A stretch of DNA of 64,000 nt from Cymodocea nodosa (GCA_036874045.1 CM072335.1:15334001-15398000); one strand, 5' to 3'. Positions 22,613-34,890 are shown, numbered from the stretch's first letter. Numbers and translations are program-made. The notes: generated by a model not told the origin, from the sequence alone.

Positions 22613-23031
22613 AAGATTTGACAATAAGTACAGTAATTGTAGCAGGCATGAATAAAGTTTTGTTTGATTTAAAATTCAGGATAAGTAATTGGTTACATAC
22701 CTTGTTCCATTTGTATCTCTTTCTGCATATTTTGATTTTTGATTCTGAAAAACTTTTCATTCCCAGATAAATACAGAATATAAAACAAAATAACATTTAA
22801 CAGATATTAATAAATCAATGTCTTGTGTGGAACCCAGGCTTCTATGCCTTCGGTAGCTCACAAGCAAGCCAGTTGGTTTCCCAGAACAGATACCAACAAA
22901 CTGGATTGATATTTTGTTTTGTTTGTTTTTTTTTATTATAAAATGAACATGAAAAACTTCAAAATTCCTTCTTCTTTTTTTCTCTAAAAATAAATGCAAA
23001 ATACACAACATTAAACACACAAAATCTCAGC

Positions 23032-24161
23032 TTAAGAACATGATTGAAAAGTAGAAACAAATGGAATAAATGTATCAGTCCAAGAAAACTTTTTAGGCAT
23101 AGTTCTTTTTACTATTAATTCTGTTTTAATGCAGTTCTTGTTCCTTTTTAATTTGTAAACATGCAATATATTATAAATTCCAAATACGAGTGTATTACCA
23201 TTAATGATATGTAATGCAGAAAGGGATCCTTTTTGGTTACAGGGTAATGTAGCAGTTTCTATTTCTACATCTATTTCAATATACTCCTCTTCTCACTTCC
23301 ATTAATTCATGTCTTCCATAATCCATATTTGAAATTTCATCAGTTCATCCCATTATCTTATCAGACATAAAGTAGGATCATCTTCTTCATTATACCACAT
23401 TCCTATTTGAATTTCATTAAATTCTGCAGATGGTGGTTTAGCTATTTCACTCGGTACAGGTAAAATTTCTATATAATCATCATAATTGTCTATGCTCACT
23501 ATGTATAAATCAGATCTATATGCTATTGATATCTCCATGACTAAATAGATATAACCATCAAGTATGACATGTGTTTGGTTAATTAATGATTTCTGTCCTA
23601 GATATATCATAATATTTTCATTCCAAGATCTGTTCAGAAAATTATACACACTTAAGCGTAAATCTTCACCCCAATTTCCTGTAGGTCTCCAATAATATAA
23701 TTTTTCAGGAATTGTAGAATTTTTATCAGAAAATATTAAAGCTGACCCACAATTTTCAGTTGGTGCTTCAAATTTATTAGGTCTTCCTATATTCCATTCT
23801 TCTCTTGTTATAGGATTTCTTATCAAAATATCAGGTAATGATAAACTTGCATACCTTGGTCTCGTCTTGTATATGATTAATCATTCATCTATCCCCATAA
23901 TATGACTCATTCCTTCTAATGCATTGGGTGGAATTCTAGTAGTTTCTTCCATAGCCAGATATTCATGGGTATATTAAATGACCTCCATATGAATCCATCT
24001 CTAATCTTAATCATTTTTGCAGCTTGTAGTCCCTGAAAATATTTTTCTTCAATACAGTCTTTAATTTCCTTTGATACACAACACAGCCTGCACAGATCTT
24101 TAGCTGACAAGTTACTTAGTATTTCCCTTTGTGCATCCAACGGTAATTGCATTAATTCCAT
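23032..24161 (-). pseudogene. F-box protein pseudogene B
   Basis: It starts MELMQLPLDAQREILSNLSA followed by KDLCRLCCVSKEIKDCI (F-box), then the F-box-associated-like region (NPITREEWNIGRP, IPEKLYYWRPTGNW). Damage: a frameshift after RSFN (about 23970), a nonsense codon where copy A has DEGLI-type sequence near 23882, TGG to TAA in LIRWWDE (about 23354) and further stops downstream. The intron with GTATGT donor (24324) and TACAG acceptor (24171) is retained. It keeps the full gene length, so capture was of a whole coding region, not a domain fragment. Confidence 0.85.
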
Positions 24162-24170
24162 TTGTCGATT

Positions 24171-24324
24171 CTGTAAAATAAAAACAAAAATTTAGCAGAG
24201 ACAAAAATTAACATAACTACTATACACCCTCGTGGAGTTAAGGCATAACTCAACAGACTAAGTTCGTTGAGTTAAAAATTAACTCTACGATACTATTAAC
24301 TTAAAATAAAACATATATACATAC
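24171..24324 (-). other. Conserved intron before the F-box (B)
   Basis: Minus-strand donor CT|GTATGTATAT and acceptor TTTTACAG|AATCG. Two GAGTTA/TAACT hairpins inside (24230-24290). Confidence 0.65.
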
Positions 24325-24349
24325 AGATAGTTGCTTTAGATATGCTGCT

Positions 24350-25326
24350 TCATTCAGCTGCCCTCCCAGAAGAGGTATCAATTTCATTAACCGTTCTATT
24401 GACAGGATTAGGTATAGCTTGTATTGGCAATCCTCTAGTAGGTCTAACTTCCATTGGTTCCTTCTGTCTAAGTGATATATTTCTATTCTGATTTTGAATT
24501 GCAGCATTTCCAAATATAAATTCTAGACGATTGTTTACTTGTTGGATTATCTTTTCTAATTTCTCTATTCTAGCTCCTTGTTCAATTAATACTTCATAAC
24601 TTATGTTCTTTTCATTTGTATTTTCTCCTCCCTGGAAATTGTTGTTTCTCCAAGATAAATTCGGGTGATTTCTCCAATTAGGATTATAAAAATTTCCCAA
24701 GTTATCTCTCTGGTTTCTAGCATAAATAATATCTAAGTCATTTATGTTTGTATTCTTTTCTGCTAGCTTTTGATTTAATGATAACTCTTCTTTTTAATCG
24801 TTTGATGTGTTGGATAGTATTTTTCTAGAAAAACAGAGCAAAATTCAGTCCATGTAGAAATTGAATCAGGCGATAGAGTATATAACCATCTCTTAGCTGT
24901 ATCTTTTAAAGCAAAAGGGATATATCTAAGTTTAATAGCATCTATACTCATGTTCGGCATTCTCATCATTTGACAAACTTCGTTAAATTCTCTAAGGAAA
25001 TAATAGGCATCCTCTCTTTCTATTCCATGAAAATGTGGTAATTGACTAATATAATTAGATTTCAGTTTAAACCTATCTCCCTCAAAGTTTGGCAATCGAT
25101 TACATGAAGGTTCATCAATTAATTCAGGATACAGAATCTCTCCTAATGGTTTTTCTACTGGAGCAGCCATCTCTACGTTCTCTTTTAAAGAAAGGTTAGC
25201 TACACCCCAAAGAATTTCGTTAAAGTTCAATTCAGAAAATTTTTCAGTACTCCTCTGCAATGAAAAATCCTGGGTAGGTGTTCTTACTAATCGTTTAGTG
25301 CTTAGAGAACGAGTCCATGTGCTCAT
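24350..25326 (-). pseudogene. gag: Gypsy gag (element B), internally deleted
   Basis: 25326-24775 carries the retrotransposon gag domain: LPNFEGDRFKLKSNYISQL, FHGIEREDAYYFLREFNEV, IKLRYIPFALKDTAKRWLY and FLEKYYPTHQTIKKK match Athila-type gag (LPTFHGL..EDP..HLKEF..VC, LKDRAKDWLYYL, FLEKYFPASR). 24700-24350 carries the C-terminal part FYNPNWRNHPNLSWRNNN, the NPGWRNHPNFSW motif of Athila gag, followed by a coiled-coil-like stretch. Compared with C, about 400-500 bp between them are missing. The last codons overlap the 5' exon that splices to the F-box (GGQLNEAAYLKQLS in another frame). ATG 25326 begins MSTWTRS. Confidence 0.85.
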
Positions 25327-26148
25327 AAAGAAATAGTAGAAGATTAATTATATACCAGTCTGAAGCTTTCCATTCTATAAATATTTGTTGTCGGATGAAG
25401 TTGAATTAGCTGTTTCTCCTTCCAGTTCCTCCAACACTTTCTCCTTTCTTTTAAAAGTGTTGGTAACTTGTAAATAACATTCTGTTTCATATATATACTG
25501 CGCATCCATAAAGTGAATAAATCTCGTTGCAAGAACGTGGCTTGCGACGTGCATTGTAGTTCCTGTTTTTATGGGTACGTGTACCACTACTAATTTCAAA
25601 TTTTGGTAACCGCTAAACCGACGAAGTTTCGTTTGTGGTTAGAAGAATAACCGTTCTGCTTAATCCACGAACTAACCTCATTGAGTTACAGATTACTCAA
25701 TAGAACACAGTCGGTTACTGTTGCTAACTCCACGGACTAACTTCATTGAGTTACAGACAACTCAACGGAGTGACCTTATATTATATTACTGACCTCGTGG
25801 AGTTACGGTTCACTCAACGGACTTACTTCGTTGAGTTAACACTTGGCAACATCTAAGTTTCACTCTTGTAAGTTTTCTATTCTGTTTTTTTTTACTAGAT
25901 TAACCGATACTATGCTTCGGTCAGACCTAAATATTTTTTATTTTTTTCTTTTTCTTTCGGTTGGACCGATGCTATGTTTCGGTAAAACCAATATATATAT
26001 TTTTTTTCTGAAATTAATATACAATTTTTTTTTTTTTTTCGGTCATACCGATGGATCCAGTCGATTGAACCGCAACTATTTTTATGTTATATATATATTT
26101 TTAATGTTTTACTCAATTCAATTCACTTCGACTCAATTCAATTCAATT
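25327..26148 (-). other. Leader of B: hairpin array, short upstream ORF and linker
   Basis: From the PBS inward: a repeated ttgaattgaattga stretch, a linker with ccgat/ggttggacc words (25900-26070), then CGTTGAGTTA/TAACTCAACG-type hairpins (25670-25850). A short frame follows (25599-25375) that in F reads MDVQYIYKTECYLPVTSTF. It is followed by GTATATAATT, a possible splice donor. The integrase remnant and extra ORF present in F are absent. Confidence 0.6.
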
Positions 26149-26165
26149 CCCCAGCAGCGGCGCTA
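26149..26165 (-). promoter_or_regulatory. Primer binding site, tRNA-Asp-like (B)
   Basis: The minus strand TAGCGCCGCTGCTGGGG, seven bases after the LTR end, is close to TGGCGCCGTTGCCGGGG, the tRNA-Asp PBS of Athila-like elements. Confidence 0.8.
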
Positions 26166-26172
26166 TAAAACT

Positions 26173-27982
26173 TGTTTGGGTTTTGCTAGCACTACACTAG
26201 AAAAACTTGGATTTGTTACTTCTATTTTTTACTTAGTTAATTTATCTTTATGCCTATTCTTTCTTTTAGAAGTAAACAAACAACCTTTAATACAATTTAG
26301 ATATTAATTCCAATTTGTACTTTAACTGCAACTGCTCAGTGTCTATTGTATCAGTGTGCAAGTACAAGTCGATCCCACAAGGAATTGCTGACGAATTTAA
26401 GAAATGTTTGATTATGAACAATTCAAATTTATATTCAATAAGCACTCCGTTGAGTTACAGTTAACTCAACGGACTAAGTTCGTTGAGTTATGGCTAACTC
26501 AACGGACTATCCTCGTGGACTTAAGTTAACTCCACGAGCCTGTCTCTTCTTTATAATACTGCTATTTACAGAGGAATTCGGCCAACCATTAAGCGATTCC
26601 ACAGATTGTAAATAACATCAATTAAGCTTTTTAATGCTAGTTAACATTGGATTTATCATTAAGCAATACTAACATTCAGATGATTCAAACAATAACCATT
26701 AAAATCTTTAAGTTTTTTTTTGTACGAACCAATTGCAGTAAACTGTAAAATTTAAACTAACATATAACAATCATAAAACTGATACAGATAACATTAATCA
26801 CGATACAACACAAACAATACAACACTCAAATACAACATACAAACAAAGATAAATTATTTTTGGTATTTTTGTTTTTGATGTAATGGGCGAAAGGTGAAAT
26901 GTAAAGTAATCTCACTTGACAGTAAATACTTCGGACACTACTTGCAACACGATTACACCACTGAAAATTAAACCACTTACAATTCTGTCTCCTCTCCCTA
27001 TAGAATCGCGAGTCCAAAATTGCAAGACGATCTCCTCTTCAGCATACAGGCATCAACCCGAAGCCAAGGCTAAAAGCTTTACGATCTCCTAAAATATGAG
27101 TCGGTGCTTGGTGAAAATGTCTTCCCTTCCCGCAACGCGATCACTCCTCACAGTGGTTGTCAGGCACTGTGTTTGGGTCGGAATCGACCCGACATCAAGC
27201 AAGTATCCTCACAGAGCTCCGGTGATTGGTGATTATGGTGGTGATAACGATGGTTGGTGTGATACTTCGGAGAATCACCAATACTGCCTACAGAAAGCTC
27301 GGTGCTCCTCCTCTGTATACACTGGCCGTCCATCGATCACACACACTTCTTCTTTTTTCTTCTTTTCTTTTATATTTCTTCCGTAGTAACTACTTCTGCT
27401 TGAATGGTCGGTTGGATTTCCTTCCTTCAGATCAACAACGATGATTTCTTTCTCCCTACGCGATTGAATTCCTGTGTGATACGTGCAAACGTGATTTTTC
27501 CTTCCAACTGTCTGTTCCTGCAACTGCTACAGTGGCATTTTAGAAAATAACTATAAAATATATGCAATAAAGAAATAAGCCACTAACCTAACACGTTACC
27601 TTAGTGTATATTCATGTAACTCAACGCGTACAGTTATGCTTACTTAACGAGTTATAACTTAAGTAAATCTACCAGCTCTCGACACATGTACATCTGGAAA
27701 TAATAAAATATTCTCTCTAAACTTAACTGTTCGGCAATTTAAACATAATTATCCGAAATATCAGAAAATTTGGATACTTAAGAATTTCACAGCCTGCAAC
27801 TTACCAACAGTTCATAAATGTACTAAACTAACATTAATTCCCCAAAATTAAGCAGATTCTTCAATTAAAGCATATAACAGTGCAATTATAACATAATGGC
27901 TTAATTCTCATATGATAAGCTAAATATTATGCAATTAACCATCATTTAACCGTTAATAATATGCACTTTTTCATTTTAAATA
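26173..27982 (-). repeat. 5' LTR of FBX element B
   Basis: 1810 bp. TATA box 27367-27374. The minus strand ends AGTGCTAGCAAAACCCAAACA at 26173 next to the PBS. The outer end mutated from TGTTTAGAATG to TATTTAAAATG. An antisense frame starts MSRCLVKMSSLPATRSLLT at 27096. Confidence 0.9.
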
Positions 27983-28196
27983 GTAATCAATTACATACCT
28001 TATTCTTTTGTATCTCCTTCCATATCTTTTGATTTTGATTCTAAAAAACTTTTCATTCACAAATAAAAGCAAAATATATAACAAAATAACAACTTAACTT
28101 GTTAAATCTATGTCTTGTGTGGAACCTAGGCTCCTATGCCTTTGGTGGCTCACAAGCAAGCCAGTTGGTTTCCCAAAATAGATACTTGTTAGGATC

Positions 28197-30103
28197 GGTA
28201 GACTCACTAGAGGGGGGTGAATGGTGAAAGTGTGTAATTTTTAGGTTCTTTTGATTGTTGAAACAAATGATTCAGATAGAAGTGAAATGAGATGAATTTA
28301 AACGAATGCAAAGTAGTAAAGAAAGATAACACATAGCAAGTTTTAGGTGGTTCACCAACTTGGCTAGTCCACCCCCAAGATTCACTTGGGCTTCACTAAG
28401 TTTTTCAACACTTACACACTTGCTTTCAGGTCAAAGCAAGAACCAACAACACAGAAGTTTTCAAGTAAAAACTTCAGTAAACCAACCTCTAGAGTTTTCA
28501 GGTAAAAACTCAAACCAACAACTGAATGTAGCTTTCAGGTAAAAACTTCAGTAAACCAACCTTTAGAGTTTTCAGGTCAAAACTCAAACCAACAACTGAA
28601 TGTAGCTTTCAGGTTGAAGCCACGAACCAACAGCTTGAATCTTTCAATCAGAGTTTGGCACATAGAGCTTTTTCTGTAGTAAGTCTTTAGAGTATACTTC
28701 ACTATTTGCAGACTTGAGTGTATTTGAAATTGGGGTGTAGCTCACTGTATAAATTCTATCTGTTGTGTGTTTCTTCTTCTCTTAAACTCCTCATATATAT
28801 GCTAAAAGCATAACGATCATATTTTTCTTTCAACGGATGTATTATGCTATACTTGGTAAATAATCAGACCTAAATATGGTAAGTTACCATTCTGTCTGAT
28901 ATTCAGTAAACAACCTTCCGAAAATCTCAGGCTTTCGGATGGTTATAAAAATAACTTACCAAAAAGCATCCATAACTTGCCGATTCATCACTCATGTTCT
29001 GTTCTCTAAGTCACGTGAGGATTTTAAGTTGCTCACGTGTAAAGTTAAGTGTTCGGAGTCTTGTATTTAACTTACCAAAAGAGCTCCTGATTTTCGGATA
29101 GTTAACTACTAAAACTTACCGAACTTTCATTTAAGCCATTAACAGCTGTTCCTTCAAAACTGCACGTGCATAAAAACATAACTTAAGTTTCGGATAGTTA
29201 AGCCATAACTCACCGAAATTCTCTTGAGATTACGGATAGTTATCTTTCTAACTCTCCGAAAAATCCATTTGAACATCTGACTAGAATTCTGCACGTAGGA
29301 AAATCACTAATTTAAGTTTCGGATAGTTAAACCATAACTCACCGAAATTCTCTTAAGATTTCGGATAGTTATCTTTCTAACTCTCTGAAAACTTAAATGA
29401 TCTTCTTTCTGGAATTCTACACATGGAAATTTCAATAACTTAAGTTTCGGATAGTTAAATTGTAACTTACCGAAACTCTCTTTGAAATGTCGGATAGTTA
29501 ACTAACTCTCCAATTTTTCTCTTTTAATCTTTCAACTGCCAGCATCTCCATTTTGCACGTGCGTAATAAAATGACTTAAGTTCCAAAAAGTTATGCTTGT
29601 AACTTACCGAAAAACTCGAATAGTTATCTAACTCTCCGAAAAGAAAACTCGGATAGTTATCTAACTCTTCGATAAGTCCTTTAAGCTTCCATTCTATATT
29701 TCTGCACGTGATTTATTGAATGACTTAAGTTTCGGATAGTTAGCCTTTCTAACTTTCCGATTTTCCTTTTTCTTTCGGATAGTTAACTCCATAACTCTCC
29801 GATCATTCAACCAACTTAACTGTCTGATATAATAACTCTTCGAAGGCTTTGTAAAATTCGGATAGTTATCCTTCTAACTGTCTGATAGCCTTGCTGCTAT
29901 TTTATTCTTCAGATGCTTGAACCTGTAACTGTCTGATTTTACTATAACTTGAAAGTATTATCATCTAGAACCTTCTCAATCTGTTCGTCTACTTGGAAAT
30001 TATTCTAACAGCCTTCTAAACTAAAGCAGTATAGACTTAACTGTGAAATACAATATGTTTCCTCACATAGGTTTTGCATTATCAAAATACTCGAGTTCTA
30101 ACA
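28197..30103 (-). mobile_element. Solo copia LTR E (D family)
   Basis: TGTTAGGATCGG... on the plus strand, ending ...GAGTTCTAACA; 1907 bp. The minus strand reads TGTTAGAACTCGAGTATTTT then GATAATGCAAAACC and ends in CACCCCCCTCTAGTGAG...CCTAACA, as in D. Flanks are ATACT (28192-28196) and ATACC (30104-30108), a TSD with one change; the intact site is seen in copy J (agataccaacaaactgg). No internal region, so a solo LTR left by LTR-LTR recombination. It has a local tandem duplication of an accaacaactgaatgtagct block (about 28510-28610) and the stem-loop/CACGTG array. Confidence 0.88.
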
Positions 30104-30241
30104 ATACCAACAAACTGGATTGATATTTTGTTTTTTTTTTCTTTCTTATAAAATAAAACTAAAACTAAAATTTTTCTTTTCTTCTTTTTTTCTAAAAATA
30201 AATGCAAAATACACACAACATTAAACGTATAAAATCACACT

Positions 30242-31381
30242 TTAAGAACATGATTGAAAAGTGGTAACAAATGGAATAAACATGTCAATCCATGCAAACT
30301 TTTTAGGTATAATTCTTCTTACTATTAATTCTGTTTTAATGTAGTCTATTTTCCTTTTTAACTTGTAAATTTGCAATATGTTATCAATACTAAATATAAG
30401 TGTATTTCCATTAATGAAATGAAATGCAGAAAGGGATCCTCTTCTGTTCCACGATAATGTAGCTATTTCTATTTCTACATCTATTTCAACATATTCCTCT
30501 TCCCACTTCCATTCATTTAGGTCTTTCATAATCCATATTTGAAATTTCCTCAATTCATCCCACCATCTTATCAAACATAAAGTAGGATCATCATATTCAT
30601 TATACCACATTCCTAATTGAATTTTATCATATTCTGAAGACGGTGGTTTAGCTATATCACTTGGTATAGGTAATATTTCTATAAAGTCATCATCATAATT
30701 GTCTATGCTTACTATGTATAAATCAGATCTAAATGCAATTGATATATCTATGACTAGATATATATATCCATCAAGTATAACATGCATGTTGTTAATTAAT
30801 GCTTTCTGTCCTAGATATATCATAGTATTTTAAGTCCAAGATCTATTCAGAAAATTATACACACTTAAGCATAAATCTTCATCCCAATTTCTAGTTGGTC
30901 TCCAGTAATATAATTTTTCAGGAATGGTTGAATTTTTATTAGAAAAGATTAATGCTAACCCACAATTTTCAGTTGGTACCTCAAATCTGTTAGGCCTTCC
31001 TATATTCCATTCTTCTCTTGTGATAGGATTTCTAATCAAAATGTTGGGTAATAGAATTGCATACCTTGGTTTGGTTCTGTAAATAATTAATCCTTCGTCC
31101 ATCCCCATAATATGATCTATTCCTTCTAATGTATTGGGTGGAATTCCAATAGTTTCTTCTATATTCAGATATTTATAGCTGATTGAACTATGATTAAATG
31201 ACTTCTATAAAAATCCATCTCTAATCTTAGTCATTTTTGCAACTTGTAGTCCATGAAAATATTTTTCTCTAACATAGTCTTTGATTTCCTTTGATACATA
31301 ACACAATCTGCATAGATCTTTAGCTAACAGGTTACTCAGTACTTCCCTTAGTGCATCTAGTGGTAATTTCATCAATTTCAT
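30242..31381 (-). pseudogene. F-box protein pseudogene C (least damaged frame)
   Basis: 1140 bp, 379 codons plus stop, with no indel apparent against the other copies. F-box at residues 1-40 (MKLMKLPLDALREVLSNLLA, KDLCRLCYVSKEIKDYV), then IDHIMGMDEGLIIYRTKP, NPITREEWNIGRPNRFEVP, LYYWRPTRNWDEDLCLSVYN, YLGQKALIN and FAWIDMFIPFVTTFQSCS. Only two nonsense codons are seen: TAG near 31205 (Trp in the other copies) and TAA near 30832 (Glu elsewhere). The acceptor TATACAG sits just before the ATG. It marks the true length of the cargo gene. Confidence 0.85.
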
Positions 31382-31604
31382 TTGTTGTGATTCTGTATAA
31401 CGTAAATAAAAATTTAATAGAGATAAAATTAACCTAGCTATTTACACACCCTCATGGAGTTAGGTCATAACTCAACGGACTAAGTTCGTTGAGTTAAGTA
31501 ATAACTCTACGATATTACTAACTATAATTAAACTTACATTTTTCTCTTTTTATATTTTTTTTATATATTTACTATATTATACATAGTTACTTCAATTCTA
31601 CTAC

Positions 31605-32955
31605 TTCATTCAACTTCCCTCCCATAGGAGGTATAAATTTCATTATCAGTCCAATTGATAGGGTTAGGTACTACTTGCATTGGCAATTCTCTAGTAGGTC
31701 TAACTTCCATTGATTCCTTCTATCTAGGGGGTATATTTCTATTCATATTTTGATTTTGAATTGTAGCATTTCCAAATACAAGATCTAGACGATTGTTTAA
31801 TTGTTGAATTATCTTTTCTAATTTCTTTATTCTAGATCCTTGTTCAATTAATGCTTCATAACTTATATTTTTGTCATTTATATTTTCTCCTCCCTAGAAA
31901 TTGTTATTTCTCCAAGATAGATTCGGGTGATTTCTCCAATTAGGGTTATAAGAATTTTCAAAGTTATCTTTCTAGTTTCTAACATAAATAATATCTAAAT
32001 CATTAAGGTTTGCATTCTTTTCTGCTAGCTTTTGATTTAATGATAACTCTTCTATTGTCTTTGTTAATTCAGTTAATTTAACTTCAAGCATAGTGCTTGA
32101 ATCTATTTCATGCATTCCCCTTGGCAATATTCTTTTATCTGTAATAGCTTCAACCGAGTTTTCCCATTGTGTAGTTCTTTTTGCAAAGTTTTCTAAATAT
32201 GCCCATGCTTCTTCACTACATAGTTTTAAAAATCCATTCTGACAAGTAGATTCTAATAAAGATTTCGTTGAAACATCTATGCCTTCATAAATTATACCTA
32301 TTAATTGTGCTTTACTCATTGCATGATGTGGACATTGAGTCAGTAAATCTTTAAATCTTTCAAAATATTTCTAGAATGATTCTCCATGTTTTTGGCTACA
32401 CATTAATATTTCCTTTTTCTTTTTAATCGTTTGATGTGTTGGATAATATTTTTCTAGAAAAATAGAGCAAAATTCAGTCTATGCATAAATTGAATCAGGC
32501 GACAGAGTATATAACCATCTCTTAATTGTGTCTTTTAAAGCAAAAGAGATATATCTAAGTTTAATAGCATTAACACTCATGTTTGGCATTTTCATCATTT
32601 GACAATCTTCATTAAATTCTCTAAGGAAATAATAGGCATCTTCTCTTTCTAATCCATGAAAATGTGGTAATTGACTAATATAATTAGATTTTAATTCAAA
32701 CCTATCTCCCTCAAAGTTTGGCAATCGAATACATGAAGGTTCATCAACTAATTCAGGATATAGAATTTCCCTTAATGGCTTTTCTACTAGAGCAGCCATA
32801 TCTTCGTTCTCTTTTAAAGAAATGTTAGCTACACCCCTAAGGATTTTGTTAAAGTCCGATTCAAAAAATATTTCAATACGCCTCTGTGTTGAATAATCCT
32901 GTGTAGGTGTTCTTACTAATCGTTTAGTGCTAGGAGAACGAATCCATGTGCTCAT
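31605..32955 (-). pseudogene. gag: Gypsy gag (element C)
   Basis: Most complete gag of the family. 32955-32479 holds the gag domain (LPNFEGDRFELKSNYISQLP, FHGLEREDAYYFLREF). 32400-31972 holds QLIGIIYEGIDVSTKSLLES and EEAWAYLENFAKRTTQWE, which align with FYEGLD...LLDAA.GGSF..K...EA..L.E.MA.NN.QW of Athila gag. About 31960-31605 has the WRNHPNLSW motif and the coiled-coil-like tail. Stops interrupt it near 32478, 32370 and 31970. No zinc knuckle was seen in this gag; one lies instead in the 5' remnant of F. ATG 32955 begins MSTWIRS. Confidence 0.8.
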
Positions 32956-33943
32956 AAACTCTTAACATAAAGTAAAATAACAGAAGATTAATTATATACC
33001 AGGCTGAAGCTTTGTATTCAGTAAATAGTTGTTGATGGATGAAGTTGAATCAGCTACTTCTCCTTCTAGTTGCCCAATGAATTTCCTTTTCCCTCCTTAA
33101 GTGCTGGTAACTTGTAAATAACATTCTATTCTATATTTATAATGCACGTCCATAAAGCAAATGAATCTTGTTGCAAGAACGTGTCTTGTAATGTGTAGTG
33201 TGGTTCCTATTTTTATGGATATGTGTTCTACTTCTAATTTCAAATTTTAGTAACCGCTAAACCCACGAAGTTTCATTCGTGGCTAAAAGAATAACCGTTT
33301 AGCTTAATCCATGAACTATCTTCGTTGAGTTACAGTTAACTCAATAGACTAGCTTCGGTTACTATTGCAAACTTCACGGACTAACTTTGTTGAGTTACAG
33401 ATAACTCAACAGAGTGACCTTATATTATATTATTGACCTTATGGAGTTAAGGTTAACTCAACGAACTTACTCCGTTGAGTTAATACTTAGCAAATTTCTA
33501 AAACTTACTCATCGTATTAACTTCAATATATTTTTTCTTCTGCTGCATTTTGTCAACTTAAATAAAGTTAACTACATGTCATTAATGCAGTGTTCTAAAT
33601 AAAACTCATTTAAATCTGAACATTATATATATATTTAACTTACAATTCATTCCCTACAATGCAAAATTTACATTTTACTTTGTAACATGCAAATATATTT
33701 AAGCATTAACCAATTATCATGCATTTAATCCTATCATTCAGCAAATTTGTAAATCTTTTAAACAGTCTTGGTCATTGTTTAAATAGTTATATAATATTCA
33801 AGATAGTTCTCTATTATATCATTCTCAAATATGAATGAAAAATACATCTGAAAAACATACATTCATTTATATGAATAGTTTATATTACAATCAATCATAT
33901 ATTTTTCATACAAATATAAGTACAAGTAGACGAACAATACAAT
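32956..33943 (-). other. Leader of C with hairpin array
   Basis: 33300-33490 contains four GAGTTA/TAACT hairpins. A decayed version of the short upstream frame (MDVHYKYRIECYLQVTST) is at about 33155-33000, followed by GTATATAATT. 33600-33940 is AT-rich with no gene. Confidence 0.55.
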
Positions 33944-34343
33944 TTAATCTTTCTTCCTAAGTTCATCTACTTCCTTCAAGAGTTTTTCTAATTGTTGCTC
34001 TAATTGATTTATCTTCTCTACAGCTCCTGTAATGCCTCCAAAATGTTCAGCAATCTTAGTAGCTGCATAATTTCTATATTCTTACACTGAAATGGTTCTT
34101 GATCTTAACCTTTTGGATGCCCATTTCGTGAAATCAATACTGTCCACCATCAGTAGTGGAATCAGATCTCCATAAAATAGTTTCTTCTTTACTACTCTTA
34201 GCTTGGAGATAAAAATTACAGACCAATTAACCTGAATTTTGTTCACAACTGCATATGTGGCCCACTTGACAAATTAACTCAGTTCAATATCATGGCCTTG
34301 TCATTGGTAGACATTCTTAATAAAATGTTAGCTATCATGTGTG
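33944..34343 (-). pseudogene. Extra ORF of C, C-terminal part
   Basis: Homologous, in reverse, to 37640-38027 of F. The frame ends in a coiled-coil-like tail (IEKINQLEQQLEKLLKEVDE) and TAA at 33946-33944. Cut by the insertion of F at TSD CTTTA (34344-34348); continues at 46883. Confidence 0.7.
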
Positions 34344-34348
34344 CTTTA

Positions 34349-34871
34349 TGTTTAGAATGAAAAAGTGCATATTATTAACAGTTAAATGATGGTTAATTGC
34401 ATAATATTTAGCTTATCATATAAGAATTAAGCCATTATGTTATAATTGCACCGTTATATGCTTTAATTGAAGAATTTGCTTAATTTCGGGGAATTAATGT
34501 TAATTTAGTACATTTATGAACTGTCGGTAAGTTGTAGGCTGTGAAATTCTTAAGTATCCGAATTTTCTGATATTTCGGATAGTTATGTTTAACATACCGA
34601 ACATATTCAGATAGTTATGTTTAACAGACCGAACATGTATCAGATAGTTATGTTTAAATTGCCAAATAGTTATGTTTTGAGAGAATATTTTATTATTTTT
34701 TGAAGTACATGTGTCGAAACCATAATGAATGACTTAAGTGAACTTTCGGTGAGTTATCTATAACTATCCGAAATTGCAGTTGGGCACCGGATAGTTATCC
34801 CTATAACTCTCTGAAATCTCATTTTATTTATAAAATAACTGAGGACACGTGTCATGTTCTAGTAAAGTGAC
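34349..34871 (+). repeat. 5' LTR of F, truncated
   Basis: Matches the first ~520 bp of the 3' LTR (44540 on) up to GTTCTAGTAAAGTGACTT and then jumps to the PBS. About 1.8 kb, including TATA box, R and U5, is deleted. The TSD is intact, so the deletion came after insertion. Confidence 0.85.
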
Positions 34872-34873
34872 TT

Positions 34874-34890
34874 TGGTGCCGTTGCTAGGG
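34874..34890 (+). promoter_or_regulatory. Primer binding site, tRNA-Asp-like (F)
   Basis: TGGTGCCGTTGCTAGGG compared with TGGCGCCGTTGCCGGGG: two changes, both C to T or G to A type. Followed by AATTGAATTGAAT as in B. Confidence 0.8.

Larger units (their letters stand above)
19535..27982 (-). mobile_element. FBX element B, complete, non-autonomous gypsy with F-box
   Basis: 8448 bp. 3' LTR 19535-21330 (1796 bp) and 5' LTR 26173-27982 (1810 bp), both TGTTT...AAACA type on the minus strand, though the outer 5' LTR end has mutated to TATTTAAAATG. TSD GTAAT lies at 19530-19534 and 27983-27987. The PBS is at 26149-26165 and the PPT at 21331-21367. The internal region encodes only gag pieces and an F-box gene; no pol domain is present. 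Inserted into C, same orientation. It is the best reference copy of the family in this window. Confidence 0.92.

Noticed and set aside
28360..28542. 60-codon plus-strand frame in solo LTR E
   Set aside because: Formed by the tandemly repeated LTR words; no protein features.
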